Positions 34,469-42,832 are shown, counted from the stretch's first letter. The stretch is DNA of 64,000 bases from Mycolicibacter icosiumassiliensis (GCF_900078685.2 NZ_LT546170.1:126671-190670); one strand, 5' to 3'. Notes: generated by a model not told the origin, from the letters alone. Numbers and translations: made by a program.

Positions 34469-35455
34469 ATGTGCACCCGACTGGTTTACCTCGGCCCGAA
34501 CGGCAACATCATCACCGGACGATCCATGGACTGGAAGCTGGATCTGGCGACCAATTTGTGGTCGTTGCCGCGCGGCGTGAAGCGTGACGGCCGAGCCGGG
34601 GCGAACTCCGCCACGTGGACCGCAAAGTACGGCAGTGTGGTCGCCACCGGCTACGACATCTGCACCACCGACGGTTTGAACGAAGCCGGGTTGTCCGCCA
34701 ACCTGCTCTGGCTGGCGGAATCCGTGTATCCGCAATACGACGCCAGCCGGCCCGGCCTGTGCATCTCGGTCTGGGCGCAGTACGCCCTGGACAACTTCGC
34801 CACGGTCGCCGAAGCCGTCGCAGCGCTGAGCACCGAACCGTTCGAGGTGGTCACCGACGGCGTACCCGGCGAGGACCGCCTGGCCACTTTGCACCTGTCG
34901 CTGTCGGACGCGACCGGTGACAGTGCGATCGTGGAATACGTTGACGGCAAGCAGGTCATCCACCACGGCCGCCAGTACCAGGTGATGACGAACTCGCCGA
35001 TCTTCGAGCAGCAGCTCGCGGTCAACGCCTATTGGGAGCAGCTCGGCGGTACCGTCATGCTGCCGGGCACCAATCGAGCCGCGGACCGGTTCGCCCGGGC
35101 TTCGTTCTACGTCAACGCCATTCCGAAATCCGACGACGTGAAGATCGCACTCGCCTCGGTGCTCAGCGTGGTGCGCAACGTGTCGGTGCCGTTCGGCATC
35201 TCCACACCGGGCGAGCCGAATATCTCCTCGACCCGCTGGCGCACCGTCGCCCACCACACCCGCAAGCTGTACTTCTTCGAGTCGGCGTTGACGCCCAACG
35301 TGTTCTGGGTGGACCTGACCAAGCTGGACTTCGACGAAGGCGCCCCGGCACGCCAGTTGGCCCTCGGCTCCGACGACAGCAACATCTTCGCCGGCGAGAC
35401 CTCGGCGAACTTCCAAGTCGCCGAACCGTTCGCGTTCCTCGGCGTCAACAGGTGA
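34469..35455 (+). CDS. Choloylglycine hydrolase/penicillin V acylase family amidase (Ntn hydrolase)
   Basis: A 328-residue linear C-N amide hydrolase. Residue 2 is Cys, the N-terminal nucleophile exposed after Met removal. The other family positions fall at canonical numbers: Arg18 and Asp21 in GRSMDW, Asn175 in TNSP, and an Arg in ADRFARASFY. There is no signal peptide, so it should be cytoplasmic. The family cleaves conjugated bile salts, penicillin V or N-acyl-homoserine lactones; the substrate here is unknown. The placement inside a steroid catabolic operon makes a steroid or bile-acid amide attractive. It is absent from this place in M. tuberculosis. Its stop overlaps the start of the secreted lipase gene (GTGA). 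Confidence 0.88.
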   Translation: MCTRLVYLGPNGNIITGRSMDWKLDLATNLWSLPRGVKRDGRAGANSATWTAKYGSVVATGYDICTTDGLNEAGLSANLLWLAESVYPQYDASRPGLCISVWAQYALDNFATVAEAVAALSTEPFEVVTDGVPGEDRLATLHLSLSDATGDSAIVEYVDGKQVIHHGRQYQVMTNSPIFEQQLAVNAYWEQLGGTVMLPGTNRAADRFARASFYVNAIPKSDDVKIALASVLSVVRNVSVPFGISTPGEPNISSTRWRTVAHHTRKLYFFESALTPNVFWVDLTKLDFDEGAPARQLALGSDDSNIFAGETSANFQVAEPFAFLGVNR

Positions 35456-36633
35456 GTTCGATTCGCGCCACGACCTTGCTGTCGATCGGGTTGGCGGCCC
35501 TGGCGCTGGCCGCGCCGGCTGCTGCCGAACCGACTCCGCAGTGGTCGGGGCTGGACGCGCGCGCATACGCCGGTGCCATTCCCGCCGAGGGGGATCTGAT
35601 CACCTCGGTACCGCTCGACCCGGCGCTGTCAGTGACCGGCGCCGCCAAAGCATTCCGGATTCTGTACGCCACGCCCGACCAGCACAACCGGCCGGCGGTG
35701 AGCACCGCCGCGGTCTTCGTACCGCATGGCGCGCCGCCGCCGGGTGGCTGGCCGGTGATCGCCTGGGCGCACGGCACCGTCGGCCTCGGGGACGACTGCA
35801 CCCCGTCGGCCCGGCCGCGCAGCGCTCGCGACGACGAATACCTGTCGCACTGGCTCGATCAGGGCTACGTGGTGGTCGGCACCGACTACGTCGGGCTCGG
35901 CACGCCAGGGCTGATGAGCTATCTCAATAGCACCACCGAGGCGCATTCGGTAGTCGACTCCGTCCGGGCCGTCCATCAGCTGGACTTGCCGCTATCCCCC
36001 AAGTGGGCGATCGTCGGGCAGTCCCAGGGCGGCGGCGCGGCGATCAACAGCGCCTGGTGGGCCGACCGGCTCACCGCCGGCACCGGCCTGGACTATCGCG
36101 GCGTGGTGGCCACCGGGACTCCGGCCAACATCGAACGCTTGGTCATCGCGGCTGGACCCGAAATGCCACCCAGACAGGTACCGCCCGCGGCGATCAGCTA
36201 CGCCTCGTACATCGTGGCCGCCCTACGCGAAGCGCTTCCCGAGATCCCCGTCGACAGTGTGCTGACCGCGCGCGGTCGCGAGCTGGCCGACCGGGCGGAG
36301 ACCGTGTGCAAGACCGAGCTGGATCACCTGGCCGCGGGAACCACCCTCAACGACTTGTTCGTTGCCCCGGTCAGTTCTCTGGACGGGATCGGCGCGGCGC
36401 TCGACACCTTCATGGGTACCCCGACCGACGGGTATGACCGGCCGATCTTTCTCGGCCACGGCCTAGGGGACACCGATGTGCCGCCGCAGTCCACGCAGAC
36501 GCTGTATCAGCAACTGACCGACAACCACCAGGATGTCGAGCTGCACATCTATCCCGATCAAGACCATTCCGGCACGGTGCTCGCCTCGATGCCGGACTCG
36601 ACCGCGTTCCTCCGGCGCGTGATGGCAGGGTGA
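35452..36633 (+). CDS. Secreted lipase-family (LIP) alpha/beta hydrolase
   Basis: A 393-residue exported hydrolase resembling the secretory lipase family. The signal peptide covers about residues 1-25 (hydrophobic core, APAAAEP). The catalytic triad is readable: Ser in VGQSQGGG, Asp in HGLGDTDVPP and His in DQDHSGTV. The oxyanion region WAHGTVGLGDDC precedes them. GTG 35452 overlaps the amidase stop by four bases, so the two are cotranslated. A role in releasing esterified sterols or lipids outside the cell is an inference from context. Confidence 0.85.
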   Translation: MSSIRATTLLSIGLAALALAAPAAAEPTPQWSGLDARAYAGAIPAEGDLITSVPLDPALSVTGAAKAFRILYATPDQHNRPAVSTAAVFVPHGAPPPGGWPVIAWAHGTVGLGDDCTPSARPRSARDDEYLSHWLDQGYVVVGTDYVGLGTPGLMSYLNSTTEAHSVVDSVRAVHQLDLPLSPKWAIVGQSQGGGAAINSAWWADRLTAGTGLDYRGVVATGTPANIERLVIAAGPEMPPRQVPPAAISYASYIVAALREALPEIPVDSVLTARGRELADRAETVCKTELDHLAAGTTLNDLFVAPVSSLDGIGAALDTFMGTPTDGYDRPIFLGHGLGDTDVPPQSTQTLYQQLTDNHQDVELHIYPDQDHSGTVLASMPDSTAFLRRVMAG

Positions 36634-36638
36634 ATCTC

Positions 36639-37814
36639 ATGACCAACGATCTGGACCGCGCTGCACTGCGGGCCGGTATCCCCCCGTTCCATGTGATGGA
36701 CGTGTGGCTGGCCGCTGCGCAGCGCCAACGCAGCCATGGCGATTTGGTGAACCTGTCGGCCGGCCAGCCCAGTGTGGGGGCCCCCGAACCGGTGCGCGCC
36801 GCCGCCGCCGCGGCGCTACAGGCCAACGCCCTGGGCTACACCGTCGCGCTGGGCATCCCGGAGCTGCGTTCGGCGATTGCCGGCTCGTACGCCGATCGCT
36901 ACGGCCTGTCCGTCGACCCCGACGACGTGGTGGTGACCACGGGCTCGTCGGGCGGATTCCTGCTGGCGTTCCTGGCCTGTTTCGACGCCGGCGACCGGGT
37001 GGCGATCGCCAGCCCCGGCTATCCCTGTTATCGCAATATCCTGACCGCGCTGGGCTGCGAGGTGGTCGAGATAGCGTGCGGGCCCGAGACCCGATTCCAG
37101 CCCACCGCAGCGATGTTGGCCGAGATCGACGGGCCCCTGGCCGGGGTGATCGTCGCCAGCCCGGCCAATCCGACTGGGACCGTGATGGAGCCGGCGGAGC
37201 TGGCCGCGATCGCCGCCTGGTGCGATGCCGCCGGCGTGCGGCTGATCAGCGATGAGGTGTACCACGGCCTCGTCTATGAGGGCGCCCCGCAGACCAGTTG
37301 CGCCTGGGAGACCTCTCGCAACGCAGTGGTGGCCAACAGCTTCTCGAAGTACTTTGCGATGACTGGCTGGCGGTTGGGCTGGCTGTTGGTGCCGCCGGCT
37401 TTGCGCCGCGCGGTGGACTGCCTGACCGGCAACTTCACCATCTGCCCGCCGGTCCTGGCCCAGTACGCGGCGGTCGCCGCGTTCACCCCGGAGGCGATCG
37501 CCGAATCCGATGGTCACCTGCGGCACTACGCCGCCAACCGAGAGCTGCTGCTGGGCGGACTGCGGGGCATGGGCATCGAGAAGTTGGCGCCCACCGACGG
37601 GGCGTTCTATGTCTACGCCGACCTCGCGGAGCACACCGACGATTCACTGGCGTTCTGCGCGCGCCTGCTGACCGACACCGGTCTTGCGCTGGCACCGGGA
37701 GTCGACTTCGACACCGAGCGCGGCAACACCTTCGTCCGGCTTTCGTTCGCCGGCCCCACCGCGGACATCGACGAAGCCCTGCGCCGACTCCGCGGGTGGC
37801 TGCCGCTCCGGTAG
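36639..37814 (+). CDS. aspB: PLP-dependent class I/II aminotransferase (AspB/Rv3565 type)
   Basis: A 391-residue fold-type I aminotransferase closely matching Rv3565, annotated aspB. The PLP Lys is in NSFSKYFAMTGWRLGW; NPTG and DEVYHGLVY are the cofactor ring and phosphate contacts; the substrate-carboxylate Arg lies in FVRLSF. Its real substrate, and why it sits in the steroid cluster, are not known. ATG 36639 aligns with the M. tuberculosis start; GTG 36630, overlapping the lipase stop, would add three residues. Confidence 0.9.
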   Translation: MTNDLDRAALRAGIPPFHVMDVWLAAAQRQRSHGDLVNLSAGQPSVGAPEPVRAAAAAALQANALGYTVALGIPELRSAIAGSYADRYGLSVDPDDVVVTTGSSGGFLLAFLACFDAGDRVAIASPGYPCYRNILTALGCEVVEIACGPETRFQPTAAMLAEIDGPLAGVIVASPANPTGTVMEPAELAAIAAWCDAAGVRLISDEVYHGLVYEGAPQTSCAWETSRNAVVANSFSKYFAMTGWRLGWLLVPPALRRAVDCLTGNFTICPPVLAQYAAVAAFTPEAIAESDGHLRHYAANRELLLGGLRGMGIEKLAPTDGAFYVYADLAEHTDDSLAFCARLLTDTGLALAPGVDFDTERGNTFVRLSFAGPTADIDEALRRLRGWLPLR

Positions 37815-37860
37815 GTTTACCTTCCAAGCTGCGAAATACCTGATCGAAGGGACCACTGCT

Positions 37861-38313
37861 ATGCGCATTTCCACGACTTCTCGCTCGGTTCTCACGGCGG
37901 TCCCAGCTTCGCCTCTCCTCCGTCGAGGCTCGCTGAACCGCCTGGCGCTCGGCGCCGCAGCCGTCGGCATCCTCGGTGCGGTGGCCGCATCGACGCTGAC
38001 GACCAGCAACCCGGCCGACGCCGCACCTGGCGCCTGCACGGCCGCCGGGCTCGCCAGCACTGCCAGCGGGGTGCTTGGCCAGGCCGGTGGATTCCTCAAC
38101 GACCACCCGGAGACCAACGACGTGCTGACCGCCGCGGCCAGCATGCCGGCGGAGCAAGCCAAGTCTTCGGTGCAGGGTTACTTCATCGGCCACCTCGACC
38201 AGCTGTCGACGCTTCAGGGCATTGCCCAGCCGCTCACCGACCTGAAGAATCAGTGCGGCATCGCGGTCTCGCCGACCCAGCTGGCCACGCTGCTGGAGAC
38301 CGTCAGCAAGTAG
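37861..38313 (+). CDS. Secreted hemophore-like (mycobacterial heme-binding) protein
   Basis: A 150-residue exported protein with a long signal sequence (hydrophobic core LALGAAAVGILGAVAAS, cleavage near ADAAPG). The small helical domain is typical of the Rv0203-like hemophore family: Cys in GACTAAGLAST, FLNDHPETNDVLTAAAS, YFIGHLDQLSTL, then NQCGI. Two Cys could form a disulfide. The family carries heme to MmpL transporters; binding here is predicted by family only. GAAGGGA precedes the ATG at 37861. Confidence 0.75.
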   Translation: MRISTTSRSVLTAVPASPLLRRGSLNRLALGAAAVGILGAVAASTLTTSNPADAAPGACTAAGLASTASGVLGQAGGFLNDHPETNDVLTAAASMPAEQAKSSVQGYFIGHLDQLSTLQGIAQPLTDLKNQCGIAVSPTQLATLLETVSK

Positions 38314-38322
38314 GTCCGGGCC

Positions 38323-39597
38323 ATGGCCCTGGTGATCAACGACCAGGAACGGGCCGCGCTGGCGCAGGCGGCCGGTTTCGGGCTGTTCGCCGCAATCACC
38401 GGACGCCGGTCGCGGCGGTTTCCAACCGGCGGCGCCATTCCGGCCGGTGCGCTGGCCTACACCAGCCGCCGTCCGGTCCAGCCGCTGTCCGAGGTCGAAC
38501 GGGCGCTGCTGCTGTCGCTGATGGCCGGCGTCACGGGCTGGCATGACGGCATCGCACACCATCCTGGGTACGCCCCGGCGCTGCCGAACTACCCCGGCAG
38601 CGCCGTCGGGCGGGCCATGCCGTCGGCGGCCGGTTTTCACACCAGCCAGCTGTTCTTCACCGACGACACCGGCTGCTACCTGCTGCCCACCCGCGACCAG
38701 ACGCCACGGGAGTTCGACAGCATCGAGGCGTGGATCGGCCATACCGCCGATTCTTATGTGCGACTGTCGGATTCCCGCCTGGAACTGCCCCGCGAAGAGC
38801 CCTATATGGAGGGCCACAACACCTGGATCGGCAACCATCCGGGCAGCCTGCTGGCATTCGCGGTGGCTGATCTGGCCGAACACCTACTGGAGAATCTGTG
38901 GTTCTTCGCGGCCAACGGGTATCCGATCACCGATGACATCACCGGCCGCGCCATCCCTGGCGTGCAAGCATTTTCGGGGTTGGCGCATGCCGACGACCCG
39001 ATACCGCTGTCGTTCGTGGAGCAGTACACCCTGACCGAAGCCAGCGCCGAGTTGTCCATCGCTGCCCACAACGGGGCGCTGGGATTGCAGGCGATGGGCT
39101 TGGGCGGCTGGATCTTCGACGGCCTGGACCGGTTGTCGGTGCTGGGCGGCTCCGGTGACCCGCGGGCGCCCGGGTTGGGTTTCGTCGCCGACACCGATCC
39201 GCGTTGGCCGTTCCCGAATGTCACCGGGTTGCCCGGCCATTTCGAAACGCTCAGCCCGCCGCATGTCGCGTCGGTGGCTGACGGCGTACAGAAGCTGGTG
39301 GCCCGAAAGTTTGGCCCCGGCGGGCCATCTCACCCCGACACCCCGGGGCCGTGGGCCGATACCCGTCAGGTCCGTGCCTCAGCGCTGCCGCCGGACGGCA
39401 TCGCCGAATTGGTCACGCTGCAGGCGTCCTACATCTACGACACCTTCGGGAAGCTGCCGGGCACCGTCCCGACCGTGCACGTGCTGATGTACCTGCAGGC
39501 CCAGCACCTGGACACCGATTTCTACGACGAGTTCTACTCCCCCGGTGCGTATCTGCGCACCCACGCCGAGCACCAGCGACGCTGGCACGCATCATGA
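38323..39597 (+). CDS. Uncharacterised protein, 424 aa, weakly nitroreductase-like
   Basis: I do not recognise this protein with certainty. It starts at ATG 38323, nine bases after the hemophore-like gene, and has no signal peptide or membrane span. The N-terminal segment (GRRSRRFPTG, SRRPVQPLSEVERALLLSLM) and the later AHNGALGLQAMGLGGW segment recall the first helix and the C-terminal helix of FMN nitroreductases, but the middle is unlike any family I know. Acidic and aromatic patches occur near the C-terminus (DTDFYDEFYSPGAY). It could be an FMN-dependent oxidoreductase, and cotranscription with the hemophore-like gene is possible. Confidence 0.6.
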   Translation: MALVINDQERAALAQAAGFGLFAAITGRRSRRFPTGGAIPAGALAYTSRRPVQPLSEVERALLLSLMAGVTGWHDGIAHHPGYAPALPNYPGSAVGRAMPSAAGFHTSQLFFTDDTGCYLLPTRDQTPREFDSIEAWIGHTADSYVRLSDSRLELPREEPYMEGHNTWIGNHPGSLLAFAVADLAEHLLENLWFFAANGYPITDDITGRAIPGVQAFSGLAHADDPIPLSFVEQYTLTEASAELSIAAHNGALGLQAMGLGGWIFDGLDRLSVLGGSGDPRAPGLGFVADTDPRWPFPNVTGLPGHFETLSPPHVASVADGVQKLVARKFGPGGPSHPDTPGPWADTRQVRASALPPDGIAELVTLQASYIYDTFGKLPGTVPTVHVLMYLQAQHLDTDFYDEFYSPGAYLRTHAEHQRRWHAS

Positions 39598-39610
39598 TGT
39601 ACTCCACTGA

Positions 39611-39634
39611 TGATATGGTGCGCACGTGCGTACC
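39611..39634 (+). promoter_or_regulatory. vapBC promoter and overlapping palindromic operator
   Basis: TGATAT (39611-39616) is a -10-like box nine bases before the GTG start of vapB. GGTGCGCACGTGCGTACC (39617-39634) is a near-perfect palindrome, 16 of 18 positions, centred on CACGTG and spanning the start codon. VapBC complexes usually repress by binding such palindromes. Overlap with the start codon implies a leaderless message. Confidence 0.65.
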
Positions 39635-39874
39635 ACAGTCAATATCGACGACCACCTTCTCGCTGAAGCGAAGGTTTTAGCTGCGAGGACGTCCAGGCCG
39701 CTCGGCGCGATCTTGGACGACGCATTGCGCGCCATGCTCCACCGCGACACCGGATCGAGGGCTGGCCAGGCATTCGAACTCCCGACGCACGGTCAAGGCG
39801 GCTTGCAACCCGGCGTCGACCTCGATGACAAGGATGCCCTCGCCGAATTGCTGGGCGACAATGCTGCTCCTTGA
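39626..39874 (+). CDS. vapB: VapB-family antitoxin
   Basis: An 82-residue antitoxin of the VapB type with an N-terminal ribbon-helix-helix segment (MRTTVNIDDHLLAEAKVLAARTS, read in parts) that binds DNA, and a flexible acidic C-terminus that would wrap the toxin. It starts at GTG 39626 inside a palindrome and ends 14 bases into vapC. The pair is within a strip of accessory genes not found between aspB and hsaB in M. tuberculosis. Confidence 0.85.
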   Translation: MRTTVNIDDHLLAEAKVLAARTSRPLGAILDDALRAMLHRDTGSRAGQAFELPTHGQGGLQPGVDLDDKDALAELLGDNAAP

Positions 39875-40289
39875 CGTCAACGTCTGTGTCTACGCGATCC
39901 GCCAGGACAGCCCCGAACACGGCAGATACCGGCTATGGGTCAATGACGCGCTCAACGGCGACGAACCCGTCGGGATAAGCGACCTCGTACTTTCGGGCGT
40001 GATCCGAATCATCACCAACCATCGGATATTCAAACAACCCAGCACCACGCAGCAAGCGCTGGACTCTTGCCGAGCGCTTCGCTCAGGTCCGACCGCAGTC
40101 CCGCTACAACCGGGCACGCGACACTGGGAGATCTTCGACTCGCTGTGTCGACAAACGAGCGCAAAAGGCAACACCGTTCTCGACGCCTATCACGCTGCCT
40201 TGGCCATCGAGAACGGTGCAACCTGGATCACCACTGATCGTGGTTTCGCCCGCTTTCCCGGACTACGCTGGCGACACCCTTTGCACTGA
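39861..40289 (+). CDS. vapC: VapC PIN-domain ribonuclease toxin
   Basis: A 142-residue PIN-domain toxin. Acidic metal-binding residues are Asp5 (LLDVNV), Asp41 (ISDLVLSG, where many VapCs have Glu), Asp108 (LDAYHAALA) and Asp126 (TTDRGF). It cleaves RNA, often tRNA or rRNA; the target cannot be predicted. ATG 39861 overlaps vapB by 14 bases. The 3' end overlaps a convergent membrane-protein gene by 27 bases. Confidence 0.87.
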   Translation: MLLLDVNVCVYAIRQDSPEHGRYRLWVNDALNGDEPVGISDLVLSGVIRIITNHRIFKQPSTTQQALDSCRALRSGPTAVPLQPGTRHWEIFDSLCRQTSAKGNTVLDAYHAALAIENGATWITTDRGFARFPGLRWRHPLH

Positions 40290-40748
40290 ACGAATTCCGG
40301 TATAGGCCAACGCAAGCCCGAGCAGCGCGAATTTCGTGAGCGCTGCCGTTCGAGCCCGTCGGGCGTTGGCGTCGAGATCCACCCCGTCGAGCGCCTTGAG
40401 CAGTGCAACCCCCTCGATGGCATCGCCCGCCACCGCGCCGATCGGCAGCAGTCGCAATGCTGCCGAGCCGCCATGGCGGCTGCGGGCAGGTTCGATCAGC
40501 AACAACACCACATAGCCGTAGGTCAGCATGTAGCCGAAATCCAGCCACAGCGACAAGCGCGCCCACCGACGGCCGTCAGCGCCCCAGGCGGTCAGGATCT
40601 CCTCAGCCCGGGTGGCATTGCCGGCCAGCTCGAACGCGATGATGCCCGGGCCACCCGTCTTGCGCATCCCCCGTTCGAACACCAACATCAAGACGCTGTA
40701 GCCGAGATACGCCAACGCCGACCAACCGAGTCGCCTCACCCTCTGCAT
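40263..40748 (-). CDS. Small integral membrane protein, function unknown
   Basis: A 161-residue protein with about four hydrophobic segments (SALAYLGYSVLMLVF, FGYMLTYGYVVLLLIEPA, LRLLPIGAVAGDAIEGVALL, LTKFALLGLALAYTG; read in parts), probably a plasma-membrane protein. No family is recognised with confidence. ATG 40748 gives a protein starting MQRVRRLGWSALA; longer frames lack a site. It diverges from the DinB-like gene and runs into the 3' end of vapC. Confidence 0.6.
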   Translation of the reverse strand: MQRVRRLGWSALAYLGYSVLMLVFERGMRKTGGPGIIAFELAGNATRAEEILTAWGADGRRWARLSLWLDFGYMLTYGYVVLLLIEPARSRHGGSAALRLLPIGAVAGDAIEGVALLKALDGVDLDANARRARTAALTKFALLGLALAYTGIRSVQRVSPA

Positions 40749-40778
40749 GCTAGTGGCGATCTGTGCAAAGGTCTTTGG

Positions 40779-41303
40779 GTGCCCACTTACGAATGTGCGG
40801 AGTGCGGTTTCGGGTTCGCGGAAGATCCGCCCGCCCTCGTGACGAAATGCGGTTGCTTTCCCCTCCTGGTGATGGAAATCCTCGAGTCGGTCACCGATGA
40901 GCAGGTGCGACGTCGGCCGGCGACGGGAACCTGGGCTCCGATCGAATACGCGGCGCACGTCGCCGACGCAGTGGCTTGGTACACCCAGCGCGTCGAGCGG
41001 GTACTCCAGGAGGCCGCTCCGCGACTCGAGCCGTTCGACTTCGATGCCGCGGCCGAAGTCCAGGGGTACTGCCGCCGGAACATCGGCACGGTCACGACGG
41101 ATGTTTCCAGGGCCTGCGCGGAGTTGGCAGATTTGGCAATGAGAGTGGGCCCGGTCGAATTACGTCGGTGCGGTCGCGGGAGCGACGGATCGCCGCGCAG
41201 TGTGGCGTCGCTGCTGGCCCGTGCTCACCACGAACTTGTGCATCATGAGCTGGACCTGCGGCGCGGAGTCGAACTGGCCCTTCCAACCCTCCCGCGAGAG
41301 TGA
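40779..41303 (+). CDS. DinB-like (DinB_2) family protein
   Basis: A 174-residue four-helix DinB-superfamily protein. It begins with the Cys pair CAECGF typical of one actinobacterial subgroup, then has the WAPIEYAAHVADAVAW helix with a metal-type His and AHHELVHHELDLRR in the last helix. These proteins resemble mycothiol-dependent enzymes, but activity is unknown. GTG 40779 was chosen with AAAGG seven bases upstream. Its TGA stop lies inside the left arm of palindromic repeat copy 3. A longer, more distal start in the same frame has no support. Confidence 0.7.
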   Translation: MPTYECAECGFGFAEDPPALVTKCGCFPLLVMEILESVTDEQVRRRPATGTWAPIEYAAHVADAVAWYTQRVERVLQEAAPRLEPFDFDAAAEVQGYCRRNIGTVTTDVSRACAELADLAMRVGPVELRRCGRGSDGSPRSVASLLARAHHELVHHELDLRRGVELALPTLPRE

Positions 41304-41349
41304 ATCTCACGACACGACACGCCGGTGCGGCGTCGCCGAATTCACACTC
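41296..41349. repeat. 54-bp palindromic repeat, copy 3
   Basis: It begins GAGAGTGAATCTC and ends GAATTCACACTC around the same GC-rich core as the other copies. It lies where the DinB-like gene and hsaB converge and supplies the DinB-like stop codon, suggesting a terminator role at least here. Confidence 0.88.
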
Positions 41350-41360
41350 GTGGCAAAGAA

Positions 41361-41930
41361 TTACAGCCAGGTGTCGTCGGTGGTGGCGGTCAGGAACGCC
41401 TCCAGGTCGTCGCGCCAGTGCGCCGGAGTAGTCTTGTCCGGCTCGATGCCGGTGTAGTCGCCGCGATAGAACAGCAGCGGCCGCGGCTTCACCTCCGGGA
41501 CATCCGACAGCGACTGCACCGCGCCGAACACCACGAAGTGGTCGCCGCCGTCGTGCACCGAGGCCACCGTGCAGTCGATGTGGGCCAGGGATCCGGCCAG
41601 GATCGGCGACCCCAGCGGGGACGGTTTCCAGTCCACGCCGCCGAACTTGTCCGGATCGCGAGAGCCGAAGCGGGCGCAGACGTCCTTCTGCTCCTCGGCC
41701 AGGATGTTGACGCAGAACTTCCCGCTGGACTCGATGGCCTGCCAGGACCGCGACTGCTTGGTCGGGCAGAACAGCACCAGCGGTGGGTCCAGCGACAGCG
41801 CGGCGAACGACTGGCAGGCAAAACCGACCGGAACGTCGTCATCGACGGTGGTGATGATGGTGATGCCGGTGCAGAACTGGCCCAGCACGTTGCGGAACGC
41901 ACGCGGGTCGATCGGGAGTTCGTCAGTCAC
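41361..41930 (-). CDS. hsaB: HsaB, flavin reductase of 3-HSA hydroxylase
   Basis: A 189-residue flavin reductase equivalent to Rv3567c (187 residues). It reduces FMN with NADH for the monooxygenase HsaA, which hydroxylates 3-HSA to 3,4-DHSA. Flavin reductase blocks: RNVLGQFCTGITIIT, FACQSFAALSLDPPLVLFC (read in parts) and GDHFVVFGAVQSL. GTG 41930 is two bases after the hsaC stop. In M. tuberculosis nat follows; here the 54-bp palindrome and a DinB-like gene follow. Confidence 0.94.
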   Translation of the reverse strand: MTDELPIDPRAFRNVLGQFCTGITIITTVDDDVPVGFACQSFAALSLDPPLVLFCPTKQSRSWQAIESSGKFCVNILAEEQKDVCARFGSRDPDKFGGVDWKPSPLGSPILAGSLAHIDCTVASVHDGGDHFVVFGAVQSLSDVPEVKPRPLLFYRGDYTGIEPDKTTPAHWRDDLEAFLTATTDDTWL

Positions 41931-41932
41931 CG

Positions 41933-42832
41933 CTACTTCATACCCACGGTGAAGTCATGCCCCCACAGGCTGACCGCGGTGCTCTCCCGGGCCACCCAGT
42001 CATCGTCGTCGACCTCGAGACCCTCGCAGCCGAATTCGATCTGGAAACCGCTGGGCGCCTTCATGTAGAACGACAGCATCTTGTCGTTGACGTGCCGCCC
42101 CAGCGTGGCGGCCATCGGCACCTTGCGACGGTAGGCCCGATCCAGGCAGAGCCCGACATCGTCGGCGCTCTCCACTTCGACCATCAGATGCACGATTCCG
42201 GTCGGAGTCGGCATGGGCAGGAAGGCCAGGCTGTGGTGGCGCGGGTTGCAGCCGAAGAACCGCAGCCAGGCCGGGTCGCCGTCCGCGGGGCGACCGACCA
42301 TCTGCGGGGGCAACCGCATCGAGTCACGCAGCCGGAAGCCGAGCACGTCGCGGTAGAAGTGCAGTGCCTCGGCGTCATCGGTGGTCGACAGCACCACGTG
42401 GCCCAGGCCCTGCTCTTCGGTGACGAACCGGTGCCCGTAGGGGCTGACCACCCGGCGATGCTGCAGCGCCACCCCCTGGAAGACCTCCAGGTGATTGCCC
42501 GACGGGTCGTCGAACGCGATCATCTCCTGGACGCTGCGCTCGGCCAACTCGGCCGCGGTGGCCTCCTTGTAGGGCGTGCCCTCGGCATCCAGACGCTGCC
42601 GAATCTCCTGCAAGCCTTCGGCATTGGCGCATTCCCAACCGGATACCAATAGCCGGTCGGTATCCCCGGGCACGATCACCAGCCGGGCGGGGAACTCGTC
42701 CATCCGCAGGTACAGCGCACCCTCGGTGGTACCGGATCCCTCGACCATGCCGAGGACCTTGCACCCGAAGTCCCGCCAGGCCGCCATGTCGGTGGCCTGG
42801 ATCCGCAGGTAGCCCAATGACCGAATACTCAT
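41933..42832 (-). CDS. hsaC: HsaC, iron-dependent extradiol dioxygenase
   Basis: A 300-residue type I extradiol dioxygenase equivalent to Rv3568c, cleaving catechol 3,4-DHSA to 4,9-DSHA. The Fe(II) ligands fall exactly at His145 (GLGHVVL), His215 (GIVHLMVEV) and Glu266 (FQIEFG), and the protein has two tandem VOC-type halves. GGAGG is eight bases before ATG 42832. The gene follows hsaA after only 15 bases; the hydrolase gene hsaD that normally lies between them is missing. Confidence 0.95.
   Translation of the reverse strand: MSIRSLGYLRIQATDMAAWRDFGCKVLGMVEGSGTTEGALYLRMDEFPARLVIVPGDTDRLLVSGWECANAEGLQEIRQRLDAEGTPYKEATAAELAERSVQEMIAFDDPSGNHLEVFQGVALQHRRVVSPYGHRFVTEEQGLGHVVLSTTDDAEALHFYRDVLGFRLRDSMRLPPQMVGRPADGDPAWLRFFGCNPRHHSLAFLPMPTPTGIVHLMVEVESADDVGLCLDRAYRRKVPMAATLGRHVNDKMLSFYMKAPSGFQIEFGCEGLEVDDDDWVARESTAVSLWGHDFTVGMK

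Noticed and set aside
35452..36633. Secreted alpha/beta hydrolase as a replacement for the missing HsaD
   Set aside because: It has a signal peptide and secretory-lipase motifs, whereas HsaD is a cytoplasmic meta-cleavage product hydrolase; sequence does not support substitution.
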